Assembly (NCBI RefSeq): GCF_004102745.1
Contig: NZ_RLII01000007.1
Span: forward strand, 62,001 to 126,000
Direction of reading: 5' to 3'
DNA from: Acetivibrio mesophilus
Lineage (GTDB): Bacteria; Bacillota; Clostridia; Acetivibrionales; Acetivibrionaceae
DNA: 64,000 nt
Shown in pieces: positions 18,946 to 26,879 of the stretch; the first letter of the stretch is position 1, and each line of letters starts with the position of its first letter. A program made the position numbers and the translations under genes. The notes under the pieces were generated by a model. It saw only the letters and a program-made list of their open reading frames with translations. It searched no databases and was not told the DNA's origin.

Positions 18946-21185
18946 TCATAGGAAAAGTAATTGATTTGGATGATAAAACAGCCATTATAATGACTGATGA
19001 CTTTGCTTTCTTAAATGTGATAAAGACGCCTAAAATGGAAATTGGACTAAAAGTACAGGTTCTGGAGTCGGATATAATTGAGCCCAAACGTTTGCAGCGC
19101 AGATATTTGTCGGTTGCTGCCGTTGCTGCGTGCTTTGTGATGGTATTGTCTTTGGTACTGATGTTTATTAATGGCAATACTGCAAGGAAGGATATATATG
19201 CGTATGTTAGCGTTGATATAAACCCAAGCATTGAGCTTTCTATAGACTATAATAATAAAATAGCTGAGGCTATGGCATTGAATCAGGATGCCACTACAGT
19301 GCTCCAAGAGCTTGAGTTAAAAGGGAAAACGGTAGCAGAAGCTTTGGAGGAAGTTGTACAAAAGAGCAAAGAGTATGGATTTATTGCAAAGGAGAAAGAA
19401 AACATAGTTCTCATATCTGCAGCCTGCGATTCTAAAGCGGAAACAGGTTCGGACAGTGAGGATAAAATCGACAAGCTTTTAAATGATGTGAATAAAGTGG
19501 TCATTGACTTGAAAGACAGCGGTATAACAGCCAAAGTTTTAAAGCTTACCTCCGAGGAAAGGGAAGTGTCTAAAGAGAAGGATATTTCCATGGGAAGGTA
19601 TGCGGTATATTTAAAAGCGAAGGAACAGAATGTTGATTTAACTATTGAGACAATAAAGGATGCAGATCTTTTGGATATTATCTCTAAGGTTAGCATTGAT
19701 GACGAAAATATTGTAGTAGAAAATAATGGAAGGGTAGATACAACAAGTACCGCACCTACAGTGAGTACTGTGCCTTCAGTGGCTGAGACTCCGCTGGCTA
19801 CACCGGCGAGTGAAAGGGCCGAAGGTCCTGCAGCGACTGAATTTACCGGCAACACACCTACTGCATCTTCGGGTGCGACAGCAGACAAAACAGGCGGTAT
19901 ACCGGTAAAATCGCCACCCGAACAATCTTCGCCACGCGAGTCGGTATTGCCTGATCCAACAGCAACGGTGACGAAACAGAAGGCAACTCCGACACCGAAG
20001 ACTTCTCCGACACCGATAATGCCGTCATCCGGTATTCCATGGGTTGACAAGTCCAACGAGAAGATAAATCAAATTCGAAAGAGAAATGTGCAGATAAAGA
20101 TTGTGGACTCTAGCAATAAACCGATAGAAGGAGCTTATGTGGAGGTAACCCAGACCAACCATGCCTTTGCATTTGGCACAGCCATTACTAGAAAAGCAAT
20201 GTATGATCCAAATTATTCAAAGTTTATAAAAGATCATTTTAACTGGGCTGTGTTTGAAAATGAGTCCAAGTGGTATTCAAATGAAGCTAATATGGGAATG
20301 GTGAACTATGCGGATGCGGATTATCTGTATGAATTCTGCCGGAGCAATGGAATAAAGGTGAGAGGACACTGTATTTTCTGGGAGACTGAGGAGTGGCAGC
20401 CTCTATGGGTAAGAGGGCTTGATCCGTTATCCCTGCGTTCAGCTCTGGATAATCGTCTGAATAGTGTTGTCGGTCATTTTAAAGGCAGATTCGTTCACTG
20501 GGATGTAAACAATGAAATGATCCATGGCAACTTCTTCAAGAGTCGATTAGGTGACTCCATCTGGCCTTATATGTTCAATAAAGCAAGAGAAATTGACCCG
20601 GATGCAAAGTATTTTGTAAACAACAATATAACCACCTTGCAGGAAGCAGATGATTGCATAGCTCAGGTAAACTGGCTTAAGTCGCAAGGGGTTCGCATAG
20701 ATGGCATAGGAGTGCACGGTCACTTTGGTGAGACAGTAGACCGTAATGTTGTTCAGGGGATACTTGACAGACTATCTACCTTGAATATTCCGATATGGAT
20801 TACCGAATACGACTCGTTTACATCGGATGAATATAAAAGGGCGGACAACTTGGAAAACCTTTATCGTACGGCTTTCAGTCATCCTTCCGTTGAGGGAATT
20901 ATAATGTGGGGCTTCTGGGAAAGAGTGCACTGGAGGGGAAAAGAGGCGGCAATAGTAAACGACAACTGGACATTGAATGAGGCCGGCAGAAGGTTTGAGT
21001 CCTTGATGGAGGAATGGACTACCAAGGCCTACGGAAGCACAGATAGCTTAGGCAGCTTTGGCTTCAGAGGATTTTACGGAACATATAAAGTAACTGTGAC
21101 GGTACCTGGAAAAGGCAAATTTGACTATACTTTAAATTTGAATCAAGGCAACGGAGCATTTCAGTATACCTATAGAATTCCATAA
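18942..21185 (+). CDS. rsgI: Anti-sigma factor RsgI with extracellular GH10 domain
   Basis: 747-aa transmembrane biomass sensor. Residues 1-50 form the cytoplasmic RsgI-N anti-sigma domain that holds SigI; a single membrane helix lies at about 55-77; a periplasmic domain follows with VDINPSIEL, the conserved Asn94-Pro95 pair where RsgI proteins self-cleave. A Pro/Thr/Ser-rich linker (about 265-370) leads to a GH10 domain (about 375-705) with acid/base Glu525 (DVNNEM) and nucleophile Glu622 (ITEYD), so it should bind xylan and may be an active xylanase. GTG 18942 has AAGGAGGTGG just upstream and overlaps the sigI stop by 4 nt. It ends 11 nt from the convergent thiamine operon with no visible terminator. 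Confidence 0.95.
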   Translation: MIIGKVIDLDDKTAIIMTDDFAFLNVIKTPKMEIGLKVQVLESDIIEPKRLQRRYLSVAAVAACFVMVLSLVLMFINGNTARKDIYAYVSVDINPSIELSIDYNNKIAEAMALNQDATTVLQELELKGKTVAEALEEVVQKSKEYGFIAKEKENIVLISAACDSKAETGSDSEDKIDKLLNDVNKVVIDLKDSGITAKVLKLTSEEREVSKEKDISMGRYAVYLKAKEQNVDLTIETIKDADLLDIISKVSIDDENIVVENNGRVDTTSTAPTVSTVPSVAETPLATPASERAEGPAATEFTGNTPTASSGATADKTGGIPVKSPPEQSSPRESVLPDPTATVTKQKATPTPKTSPTPIMPSSGIPWVDKSNEKINQIRKRNVQIKIVDSSNKPIEGAYVEVTQTNHAFAFGTAITRKAMYDPNYSKFIKDHFNWAVFENESKWYSNEANMGMVNYADADYLYEFCRSNGIKVRGHCIFWETEEWQPLWVRGLDPLSLRSALDNRLNSVVGHFKGRFVHWDVNNEMIHGNFFKSRLGDSIWPYMFNKAREIDPDAKYFVNNNITTLQEADDCIAQVNWLKSQGVRIDGIGVHGHFGETVDRNVVQGILDRLSTLNIPIWITEYDSFTSDEYKRADNLENLYRTAFSHPSVEGIIMWGFWERVHWRGKEAAIVNDNWTLNEAGRRFESLMEEWTTKAYGSTDSLGSFGFRGFYGTYKVTVTVPGKGKFDYTLNLNQGNGAFQYTYRIP

Positions 21186-21196
21186 AGGTATTTTGA

Positions 21197-21943
21197 TTAG
21201 AGAAGAGCTTTGAGGAGAATATCTTTATATTCGAGAAATTCCCGGGATGAAAGCATTTCTCTGTTTCTTGGCCGAGGAAATCCTATATCCAGAGTTTTTA
21301 TGACATGGGCAGGTCTATCGGATAGTACATATACTCTATCCGATAGGAAAACTGCCTCTTCAATGTCGTGGGTTATAAACAGGACGGTCTTTTTATGCTC
21401 AATCAGGACCTTCAACAACCATTCCTGCATTTTTATCCGAGTTATTGCGTCCAGGGCTCCAAAGGGCTCATCAAGAAGCATTATATCGCTGTCCATTAAA
21501 AAGGTGCGAAGAATACCTGCCCTTTGCTTCATTCCTCCGGATATTTCTCCCGGATAAAAATTTTCAAAGCCTTGAAGACCAAACTCCTTTATGAGATTTT
21601 CAACTTCCAATTTTCTGTCCTGTGTGCCGTTTATTTCAAGGGGTAGAATGATGTTTTTGTATACTGTACGCCAAGGCATCAGGAGATCCTTCTGGGGCAT
21701 GTAACCGAATTGGAAGGAGGAAGCTTTTATGCTTTCTCCATTTACAGTTATGTCCCCTGAAAAGTCCTTTTCAAGGCCTGCCAGAATTCGCAGAATAGTG
21801 CTTTTGCCACAGCCGCTGGGTCCTATCAGAGATACAAACTGGTTCTCATAAAGCTCAATATTTAAATTTTTTAAGACCTCAAGGGATTTTTTCTTAGCTT
21901 TAAAAGTTTTGCTTAAATTTTCAATTTTTATTTTAGTCCTCAT
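21197..21943 (-). CDS. ABC transporter ATPase, ThiZ-like
   Basis: 248-aa ATP-binding subunit of the nitrate/sulfonate/taurine-type importer family. Walker A GPSGCGKST, Q-loop, signature SGGMKQR and Walker B LLDEPFGALD are all intact. It is the last gene of a TPP-riboswitch operon (thiamine-binding protein, permease, substrate-binding lipoprotein, ATPase), so it should power uptake of thiamine or a pyrimidine precursor, as in Bacillus ThiXYZ. It lies 27 nt after the binding-protein gene. Confidence 0.9.
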   Translation of the reverse strand: MRTKIKIENLSKTFKAKKKSLEVLKNLNIELYENQFVSLIGPSGCGKSTILRILAGLEKDFSGDITVNGESIKASSFQFGYMPQKDLLMPWRTVYKNIILPLEINGTQDRKLEVENLIKEFGLQGFENFYPGEISGGMKQRAGILRTFLMDSDIMLLDEPFGALDAITRIKMQEWLLKVLIEHKKTVLFITHDIEEAVFLSDRVYVLSDRPAHVIKTLDIGFPRPRNREMLSSREFLEYKDILLKALL

Positions 21944-21970
21944 TATCCACCCAAAATATACATAAAATTA

Positions 21971-22999
21971 TTATTTAGCTGTTTGCAGAAAATCATTTGT
22001 AAAAGCCTTTTCCACATCTATTGGAGCATCTATAAATTTGTTCTCATACAGCCAATTCATGTACCTTTCCCAGACTTCCTTTTTCTGCATTCCCCAATAG
22101 GGAGCATCATCCTGATACTTTGAGGCCAGAAATTGCTGGCTTTTTATCACAAGCTCCCGATCAAGCTCCGGTGCCAATTGAAGAAGGCATTCTGCCGCCT
22201 CATCAGGATTTTCTATAGCAAATCTATAACCCTTTTCCGCAGCTCTCATGAATTTTTGTACAAGCTCCGGATTATTATTAATATTATCTTCATTTGTAAC
22301 GATTACAGGGGTATAGTAGTCAAATACATCGGATAGCTTTCCTAAATCAATATAGTTTAGCTCGACTCCCTTGTTGGTAGCATTAATATAATCCCAGCCT
22401 TCAAAAATCCAGGCAAAATCTATTTGGCCGGTTTCGCTTGCTTGAAGGAAATCTGCTGTGCCGGTGGTGAGGATTTGTACCTTGTCCGGGTCTCCGCCTG
22501 CATCCCTGACGACCTGCTTTACCATAGCCGCTTCAACCTCTGAACCCCATCCGCCATACTTTTTGCCCTCGAAATCCATTGGAGATACAATTCCCTTATC
22601 CTTAAATGACCCAAAGCCGGAGGTATTGTGTTGTATAACTGCTGCCAGGGATACCAGAGGTGCTCCCGAAGAGCGGGCAAAGGTAACGCCCTCCTGATAG
22701 CTGATTCCGAACTGTGCTGTGTTGGAGGCTACCAACTGATCGGCAGATGACTCTCCGGGCTGAATTATATCGACATCCAAACCCTCTTCGGAAAAATACC
22801 CTTTTATTTTTGCAACATAGATTCCCGTGTGGTTTGTGTTGGGAACCCAATCAAGAACAAAATTGATTTTCTGTTTTCCAGCTCCGGAAGAAGTTCCGTC
22901 CGGAGAGGGCGACGGGGTGTTTTCAATGCCACATCCTGTGACCGTAAAGGCAAATATAATTATCAGACATATTGCTGTTAAAATACTTCTTCTTTTCAA
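21971..22999 (-). CDS. NMT1/THI5-like substrate-binding lipoprotein, ThiY-like
   Basis: 342-aa solute-binding protein. The signal peptide ends in a lipobox (VTGC, Cys near residue 23), so it is membrane-anchored. The body begins INFVLDWVPNTNHTGIYVAKIKGYFSEEGLDVDI, the signature of the NMT1/THI5-like family that binds thiamine pyrimidine precursors such as HMP or its formylamino form. The TPP riboswitch upstream fits. It is 6 nt from the permease gene. The exact ligand cannot be decided from sequence. Confidence 0.92.
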   Translation of the reverse strand: MKRRSILTAICLIIIFAFTVTGCGIENTPSPSPDGTSSGAGKQKINFVLDWVPNTNHTGIYVAKIKGYFSEEGLDVDIIQPGESSADQLVASNTAQFGISYQEGVTFARSSGAPLVSLAAVIQHNTSGFGSFKDKGIVSPMDFEGKKYGGWGSEVEAAMVKQVVRDAGGDPDKVQILTTGTADFLQASETGQIDFAWIFEGWDYINATNKGVELNYIDLGKLSDVFDYYTPVIVTNEDNINNNPELVQKFMRAAEKGYRFAIENPDEAAECLLQLAPELDRELVIKSQQFLASKYQDDAPYWGMQKKEVWERYMNWLYENKFIDAPIDVEKAFTNDFLQTAK

Positions 23000-23005
23000 A
23001 AGCGT

Positions 23006-23767
23006 TCATCCTTTCACATTCCATTTAATGAATTTCTTTTCAATAAGGCTTATCAATAAAAATAGTAAAATGCTGAAGATTGAAATAATTGCGATGTCTG
23101 CAAACATTGCGGCAGTTCTAAAGGATTTCATGGATCTTGTAAGGAAAATGCCAAGCCCGCTTTCAGCCCCGGTCCATTCTGACATAATTGCACCCATAAC
23201 CGCATAAGCCGCTGCAATTTTTAAGCCGGAAAAAAAGTGAACCAACGCCGATGGAAGTTTTAATTTCATAAATATCTGCAGCTTGCTGGCATTCATGCAC
23301 ATCAGCAATTCTTCAAGGTCTTTGTCATAAGAGCTCAATCCCTCTGTCAGGTTTAAAGCTATCGGGAAAAATACCACAAGAACGCAGACAATCAGTTTTG
23401 GTATTAGTCCGATTCCAAACCAAACCGTAATCAAAGGTGCAATAACAATTATGGGTACGGTTTGGGACAAAATCATAAAAGGGTAAAATATGCTGCGAAA
23501 CAGTTTGAAACTGCTCATAAGCAAAGAAAGTAGGATCGCAAACACTAAACCCAATATAAAGCCTAAAACGGTTTCTGTTATAGTCACCATTGAATGATGA
23601 AGCAGAAGATCGCCAGAGGTTATAAATTCATTCAAGATGGCTGACGGAGCCGGAAGTATGTATTCTTTTATATCTCTCGCTCTTGTAAATATTTCCCATA
23701 TAATAATAAAAACAACAACGGCAATGGATGAATAAAGGGGATTACCGATATTTCGAAATCTTTTCAT
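23006..23767 (-). CDS. ABC transporter permease, ThiX-like
   Basis: 253-aa inner-membrane permease of the BPD transport superfamily with about six membrane helices and the EAA-type loop (SYDKDLEELLMCMNASKLQIFMKLKLPSALVHFFSGLKIAAAYA). Its start overlaps the end of the upstream thiamine-binding gene by 26 nt, showing tight coupling. It forms the pore for the neighbouring lipoprotein and ATPase. Confidence 0.92.
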   Translation of the reverse strand: MKRFRNIGNPLYSSIAVVVFIIIWEIFTRARDIKEYILPAPSAILNEFITSGDLLLHHSMVTITETVLGFILGLVFAILLSLLMSSFKLFRSIFYPFMILSQTVPIIVIAPLITVWFGIGLIPKLIVCVLVVFFPIALNLTEGLSSYDKDLEELLMCMNASKLQIFMKLKLPSALVHFFSGLKIAAAYAVMGAIMSEWTGAESGLGIFLTRSMKSFRTAAMFADIAIISIFSILLFLLISLIEKKFIKWNVKG

Positions 23768-24029
23768 CCATCGTCACGCCTTCCTTTTTGTAATCGATTT
23801 TAACTACAGACAGAACTCTGCTTGCACCCTCCGAAATACATATATCCTGCGCCTTTCTGACAATTTCCAAAAGAGGCTCGATTTCGCCTTCCATGGTAGT
23901 CTCCATTGGGCCCACTTCATATTTGACACCACTTTTGGCTATCAAATCAATAGCTTTATCTACAACAGAATATACCTCATTTTCGGGTACACATGGAATA
24001 ACCTGCAGTGATACATTAACAATTGCCAT
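23742..24029 (-). CDS. Thiamine-binding protein, MTH1187/YkoF-like
   Basis: 95-aa ferredoxin-like-fold protein of the DUF77 (MTH1187/YkoF) family (SLQVIPCVPENEVYSVVDKAIDLI, YEVGPMETTMEGEIEPLLEIV), members of which bind thiamine. First gene after the riboswitch and terminator, and it overlaps the permease. A soluble cytoplasmic partner of the importer is likely. Confidence 0.88.
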   Translation of the reverse strand: MAIVNVSLQVIPCVPENEVYSVVDKAIDLIAKSGVKYEVGPMETTMEGEIEPLLEIVRKAQDICISEGASRVLSVVKIDYKKEGVTMDEKISKYR

Positions 24030-24080
24030 ATCAATACCCTCCTTTCCGATATTTCAATACCCATACGGGTCAAAAACGGC

Positions 24081-24104
24081 AAAAACCGCCCAACATAGGC
24101 GGTT
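24081..24104 (-). terminator. Riboswitch expression-platform terminator
   Basis: On the minus strand AACCGCC, a 7-nt loop and GGCGGTT (arms 24098-24104 and 24084-24090) are followed by TTTTT. It lies between the TPP aptamer and the first gene, so ligand binding would favour premature termination. Confidence 0.85.
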
Positions 24105-24114
24105 AATACAAATC

Positions 24115-24207
24115 TACTCATTCCCTACGCTGGCATTACCCAGATCAGGTTATGGGTTGAGGGAAAATCCCTTCTCTCAGCCGGCAAGCGCCAGCACCCC
24201 TATGCGG
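24115..24207 (-). ncRNA. TPP riboswitch (THI element)
   Basis: Read on the minus strand, the sequence has the THI-box order: AGGGGTGC near the 5' side, GGCTGAGAG, the ACCTGATCTGGGTAATGCC core and a closing GCGTAGGGAA. These are the conserved thiamine-pyrophosphate aptamer elements. It precedes the thiamine uptake operon and is followed by an intrinsic terminator, so TPP should switch the operon off. Confidence 0.97.
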
Positions 24208-24284
24208 TATTTTATTTTGTCTTTAATAATAACACATAAATCAATGGAATACAACAAGTTGACTAATATATAATTAATTAGTTT

Positions 24285-24352
24285 TTGTTTAACGTCCAAT
24301 TGTAAGGGTATATATTAACAAGTGTTAATAGCGCTACCAAAGTACTTTGGTA
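24285..24352 (+). promoter_or_regulatory. Rubrerythrin promoter with two operator-like palindromes
   Basis: TTGTTT (24285-24290), an 18-nt spacer and TATATA (24309-24314) make a candidate promoter. Directly after it lies TTAACAAGTGTTAA (24315-24328), and then an 18-bp perfect palindrome TACCAAAGTACTTTGGTA (24335-24352). Such sites just downstream of -10 suggest repressor binding, for example by a redox or peroxide regulator; the regulator is unknown. Confidence 0.5.
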
Positions 24353-24396
24353 TTTAATAATAAAATTATTGTTTGATTTTATGGAGGTAATAATTC

Positions 24397-24945
24397 ATGA
24401 AGAAATTTGTTTGTTCAATTTGTGGCTATGTACATGAGGGAAATGACGCACCGGAGCAATGTCCGCAATGTAAGGCAGCAAAGGAGAAGTTTATTGAGAA
24501 GAAAGAAGATGGCTTGCAATGGGCCGATGAACACAAAATCGGTGTTGCTTCAGGTGTTGACCCTGAAATTTTGGAGGGGCTAAGGGCGAATTTTATGGGC
24601 GAATGTACCGAAGTGGGTATGTATCTTGCTATGAGCCGTCAGGCAGACCGCGAGGGCTATCCGGAGGTTGCTGAAGCCTATAAGAGGATTGCGTTTGAAG
24701 AGGCAGAACATGCGGCTAAATTCGCGGAGCTACTTGGTGAGGTTGTGCATGCTGACACAAAGAAGAACCTGCAACTTAGGGTAGAGGCTGAATATGGTGC
24801 TTGCAGCGGCAAAAAGGAGCTTGCTACAAAGGCAAAGCAGTTGAATTATGATGCCATTCACGATACAGTACACGAAATGTGTAAGGACGAAGCAAGACAT
24901 GGCCAAGCATTTAAAGGACTTTTAGAGAGATATTTCGGGAAATAA
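24397..24945 (+). CDS. Reverse rubrerythrin (peroxide reductase)
   Basis: 182-aa non-haem diiron protein. A rubredoxin-like FeCys4 domain comes first ([20 protein letters not shown], residues 5-24), followed by the four-helix diiron domain with paired EAEH and DEARH-type ligand motifs ([21 protein letters not shown]). This reversed domain order defines reverse rubrerythrin, which reduces H2O2 in anaerobes using NAD(P)H-fed electron donors. GGAGG precedes the ATG. It stands alone, ahead of a terminator. Confidence 0.95.
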   Translation: MKKFVCSICGYVHEGNDAPEQCPQCKAAKEKFIEKKEDGLQWADEHKIGVASGVDPEILEGLRANFMGECTEVGMYLAMSRQADREGYPEVAEAYKRIAFEEAEHAAKFAELLGEVVHADTKKNLQLRVEAEYGACSGKKELATKAKQLNYDAIHDTVHEMCKDEARHGQAFKGLLERYFGK

Positions 24946-24962
24946 TAATATAAGCGAAATAC

Positions 24963-25000
24963 AGCCCTTGACAGTTGCTAATCAGCTGTCAGGGGCTTTT
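24963..25000 (+). terminator. Intrinsic terminator after rubrerythrin
   Basis: AGCCCTTGACAG pairs with CTGTCAGGGGCT with one mismatch, followed by TTTT. Confidence 0.8.
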
Positions 25001-25141
25001 ACATGTTAAAAGAATGAAATTTCTTGATGAAATAAGCGAAGTGATTAATGATAACGAAGGTATTATTAATCTGCATGATACAATAGATTTACAACTTGCA
25101 AGTAAACTATGAATAGACATATAGAATTTGCAATAAATCGC

Positions 25142-26170
25142 CTAAGAATGTGGGTCGTCTACAATCGGAAAAGCAATTTCCATTGTAAAACCTTTTCCCC
25201 ATTCGGATTCAACATTCAAAATAATATTGAGATCCTTTGCAATTTCTTTTGCAAGATATAGCCCCATACCCGTAGCTTTTTTTCGCCCATCACCGGAATC
25301 GCCTGTAAAACCTTTCTCAAAAATATACGGCAAGTCACAGCTATGTACTCCAATTCCATTATCACCAATAGACAAAACGTAGCTGTGATCGGTCTTAAAC
25401 GCTTTTATACTTAATTCCGGGATGTTGGTAGTACAGCTATACTTGATAGAATTGCTGATGATCTGACTAATCAAAAAATTCAGTCCTCTTTTATCGGAAT
25501 ATACGAATATGTCGGGAACCTGCATCATAATCTGAAATTGCTTTTCTTCCAGCAAAGGCAGATAATCCTCCAATACTTCCTTGATAAACGTAGAAAGATT
25601 TATATGTTCAAACAGATAATCTTTTTGGCTTCCTTTCAATCTGGAATAAAATAGCATTTGATTAATAAACTCCTGCATTCTATTTCGTATATAATCCAGC
25701 TTAAACGCAAAATTTTCAGGCAGTTCCTCCCTTCGATTATCCAACAGCATTGTAAGAAGAGAAAGGGGAGTCTTAGTCTCATGAGCCCAAGCCTCTACAT
25801 ATTCCTCATAATCCAATACGCGAGTCAATAGTTGTTCAATGGAATCATTTTTTTCCCGTAGTACCCGTCCTAATAAGAGAATCATTTCCCTCTCTGCATC
25901 ACTAGATAATTTTAGGAGTGTCTTTTCGTTAAGTTCGTCCGGATTGCTCAAGAAGCTTTCAAAAGCCTGCTCCTTTCTATGTTCATGATAGCAGACCACT
26001 ACAAACACCACAGAAAACAGAAGGATCGTCGCAAGGATAATAAAGGCCATTAATGAGTAAAATGCCTGTATATCCGCAAGCCATAGGAGGACTGCAGCAA
26101 GCCCGTCTACGCATAGCAGCAACAACAGCCAAGGAGCATATCGTTTAAAAATCTTCCAACTTTGATTCAT
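25142..26170 (-). CDS. BceS-like intramembrane-sensing histidine kinase
   Basis: 342-aa sensor kinase with two closely spaced N-terminal membrane helices and almost no extracellular loop, as in BceS/VraS-type kinases that sense through a partner transporter. The H-box is WAHETKTPLSLL, followed by the N-box (ISQIISNSIKYS), DNGIGV and GMGLYLAKEIA of the ATPase domain. ATG at 26170 was chosen because GGAGGG lies just upstream; the longer frame from 26209 runs further into the regulator gene. It overlaps the response-regulator gene by 26 nt. Confidence 0.9.
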   Translation of the reverse strand: MNQSWKIFKRYAPWLLLLLCVDGLAAVLLWLADIQAFYSLMAFIILATILLFSVVFVVVCYHEHRKEQAFESFLSNPDELNEKTLLKLSSDAEREMILLLGRVLREKNDSIEQLLTRVLDYEEYVEAWAHETKTPLSLLTMLLDNRREELPENFAFKLDYIRNRMQEFINQMLFYSRLKGSQKDYLFEHINLSTFIKEVLEDYLPLLEEKQFQIMMQVPDIFVYSDKRGLNFLISQIISNSIKYSCTTNIPELSIKAFKTDHSYVLSIGDNGIGVHSCDLPYIFEKGFTGDSGDGRKKATGMGLYLAKEIAKDLNIILNVESEWGKGFTMEIAFPIVDDPHS

Positions 26171-26846
26171 CGGATTTTCCCTCCATGATGAGCTTATACC
26201 CGACTCCACGTATAGGAACTATTTTTTGGCGCATTTTCAAACTCATCATTGTCTTTTTCAATCGGGTCAAATTAACTTGCAGAGCATTTTCGTCGATAAA
26301 CTCGGTTGTTCCCCAAATAGCCAGGCACAAGTCATCCTTGGTAACAATATCCTGCCCTCGCATTAAAAACACTTCCAATAGTTTTCCCTGATTTTTAGGA
26401 AGAACAACAGATTGGTTATGAATATACAGTGTATATGTCTGACGGTCCAGCAGGAAATCAGCACCCTCCAAAAGATTGGTACGACCCTCATATCGCTTCA
26501 GAACATTTGTTACTCGGGCAAGCAAGCGCTCTTTTCTGCACGGTTTTGTCAAATATTCATCGGCACCCAAATCCAGTGCATGAAGCTCATCCCTCATCTG
26601 ATCACGGGAAGTCAAAACAAGCACAGGGATTGAACTTTTCTGCTTTATCTCCCTGCAAATCTGAAAACCGCTAACACAGGGAAGATTTAAGTCCAACAAA
26701 ATGAGATCGGGAGAAAGTGAAAGCAATTGCTCTGTTACATTTTCAAAGGACTTAATGACATCAACTTTGTATCCGGCTTTACACAGCATATCTTCCAATT
26801 CCTCTCGCATAAATACTTCGTCTTCGACAATCACAATATACTTCAT
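26145..26846 (-). CDS. BceR-like OmpR-family response regulator
   Basis: 233-aa regulator: receiver domain with acidic pocket VEDE, phosphoacceptor Asp in LILLDLNLP (about residue 52) and Lys in YLTKPC, then a winged-helix DNA-binding domain (ENALQVNLTRLKKTM... IVPIRGVGYKL). It sits between the ABC permease and the kinase on one strand. By analogy with Bce modules it should activate the transporter genes when a peptide antibiotic is sensed. Confidence 0.93.
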   Translation of the reverse strand: MKYIVIVEDEVFMREELEDMLCKAGYKVDVIKSFENVTEQLLSLSPDLILLDLNLPCVSGFQICREIKQKSSIPVLVLTSRDQMRDELHALDLGADEYLTKPCRKERLLARVTNVLKRYEGRTNLLEGADFLLDRQTYTLYIHNQSVVLPKNQGKLLEVFLMRGQDIVTKDDLCLAIWGTTEFIDENALQVNLTRLKKTMMSLKMRQKIVPIRGVGYKLIMEGKSDESKLEDF

Positions 26847-26879
26847 GCTTTCTCTCCTTTCATCAAAATTGTAGCTTTT

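Noticed and set aside
19283-20056. 257-codon minus-strand frame opposite rsgI
   Set aside because: Shadow of the low-complexity Thr/Pro linker and periplasmic region of rsgI; no own signals.
25014-25112. 32-codon frame (MKFLDEISEVINDNEG...) between rubrerythrin and the kinase
   Set aside because: No ribosome site and no recognisable family; may be a gene fragment but not supportable.
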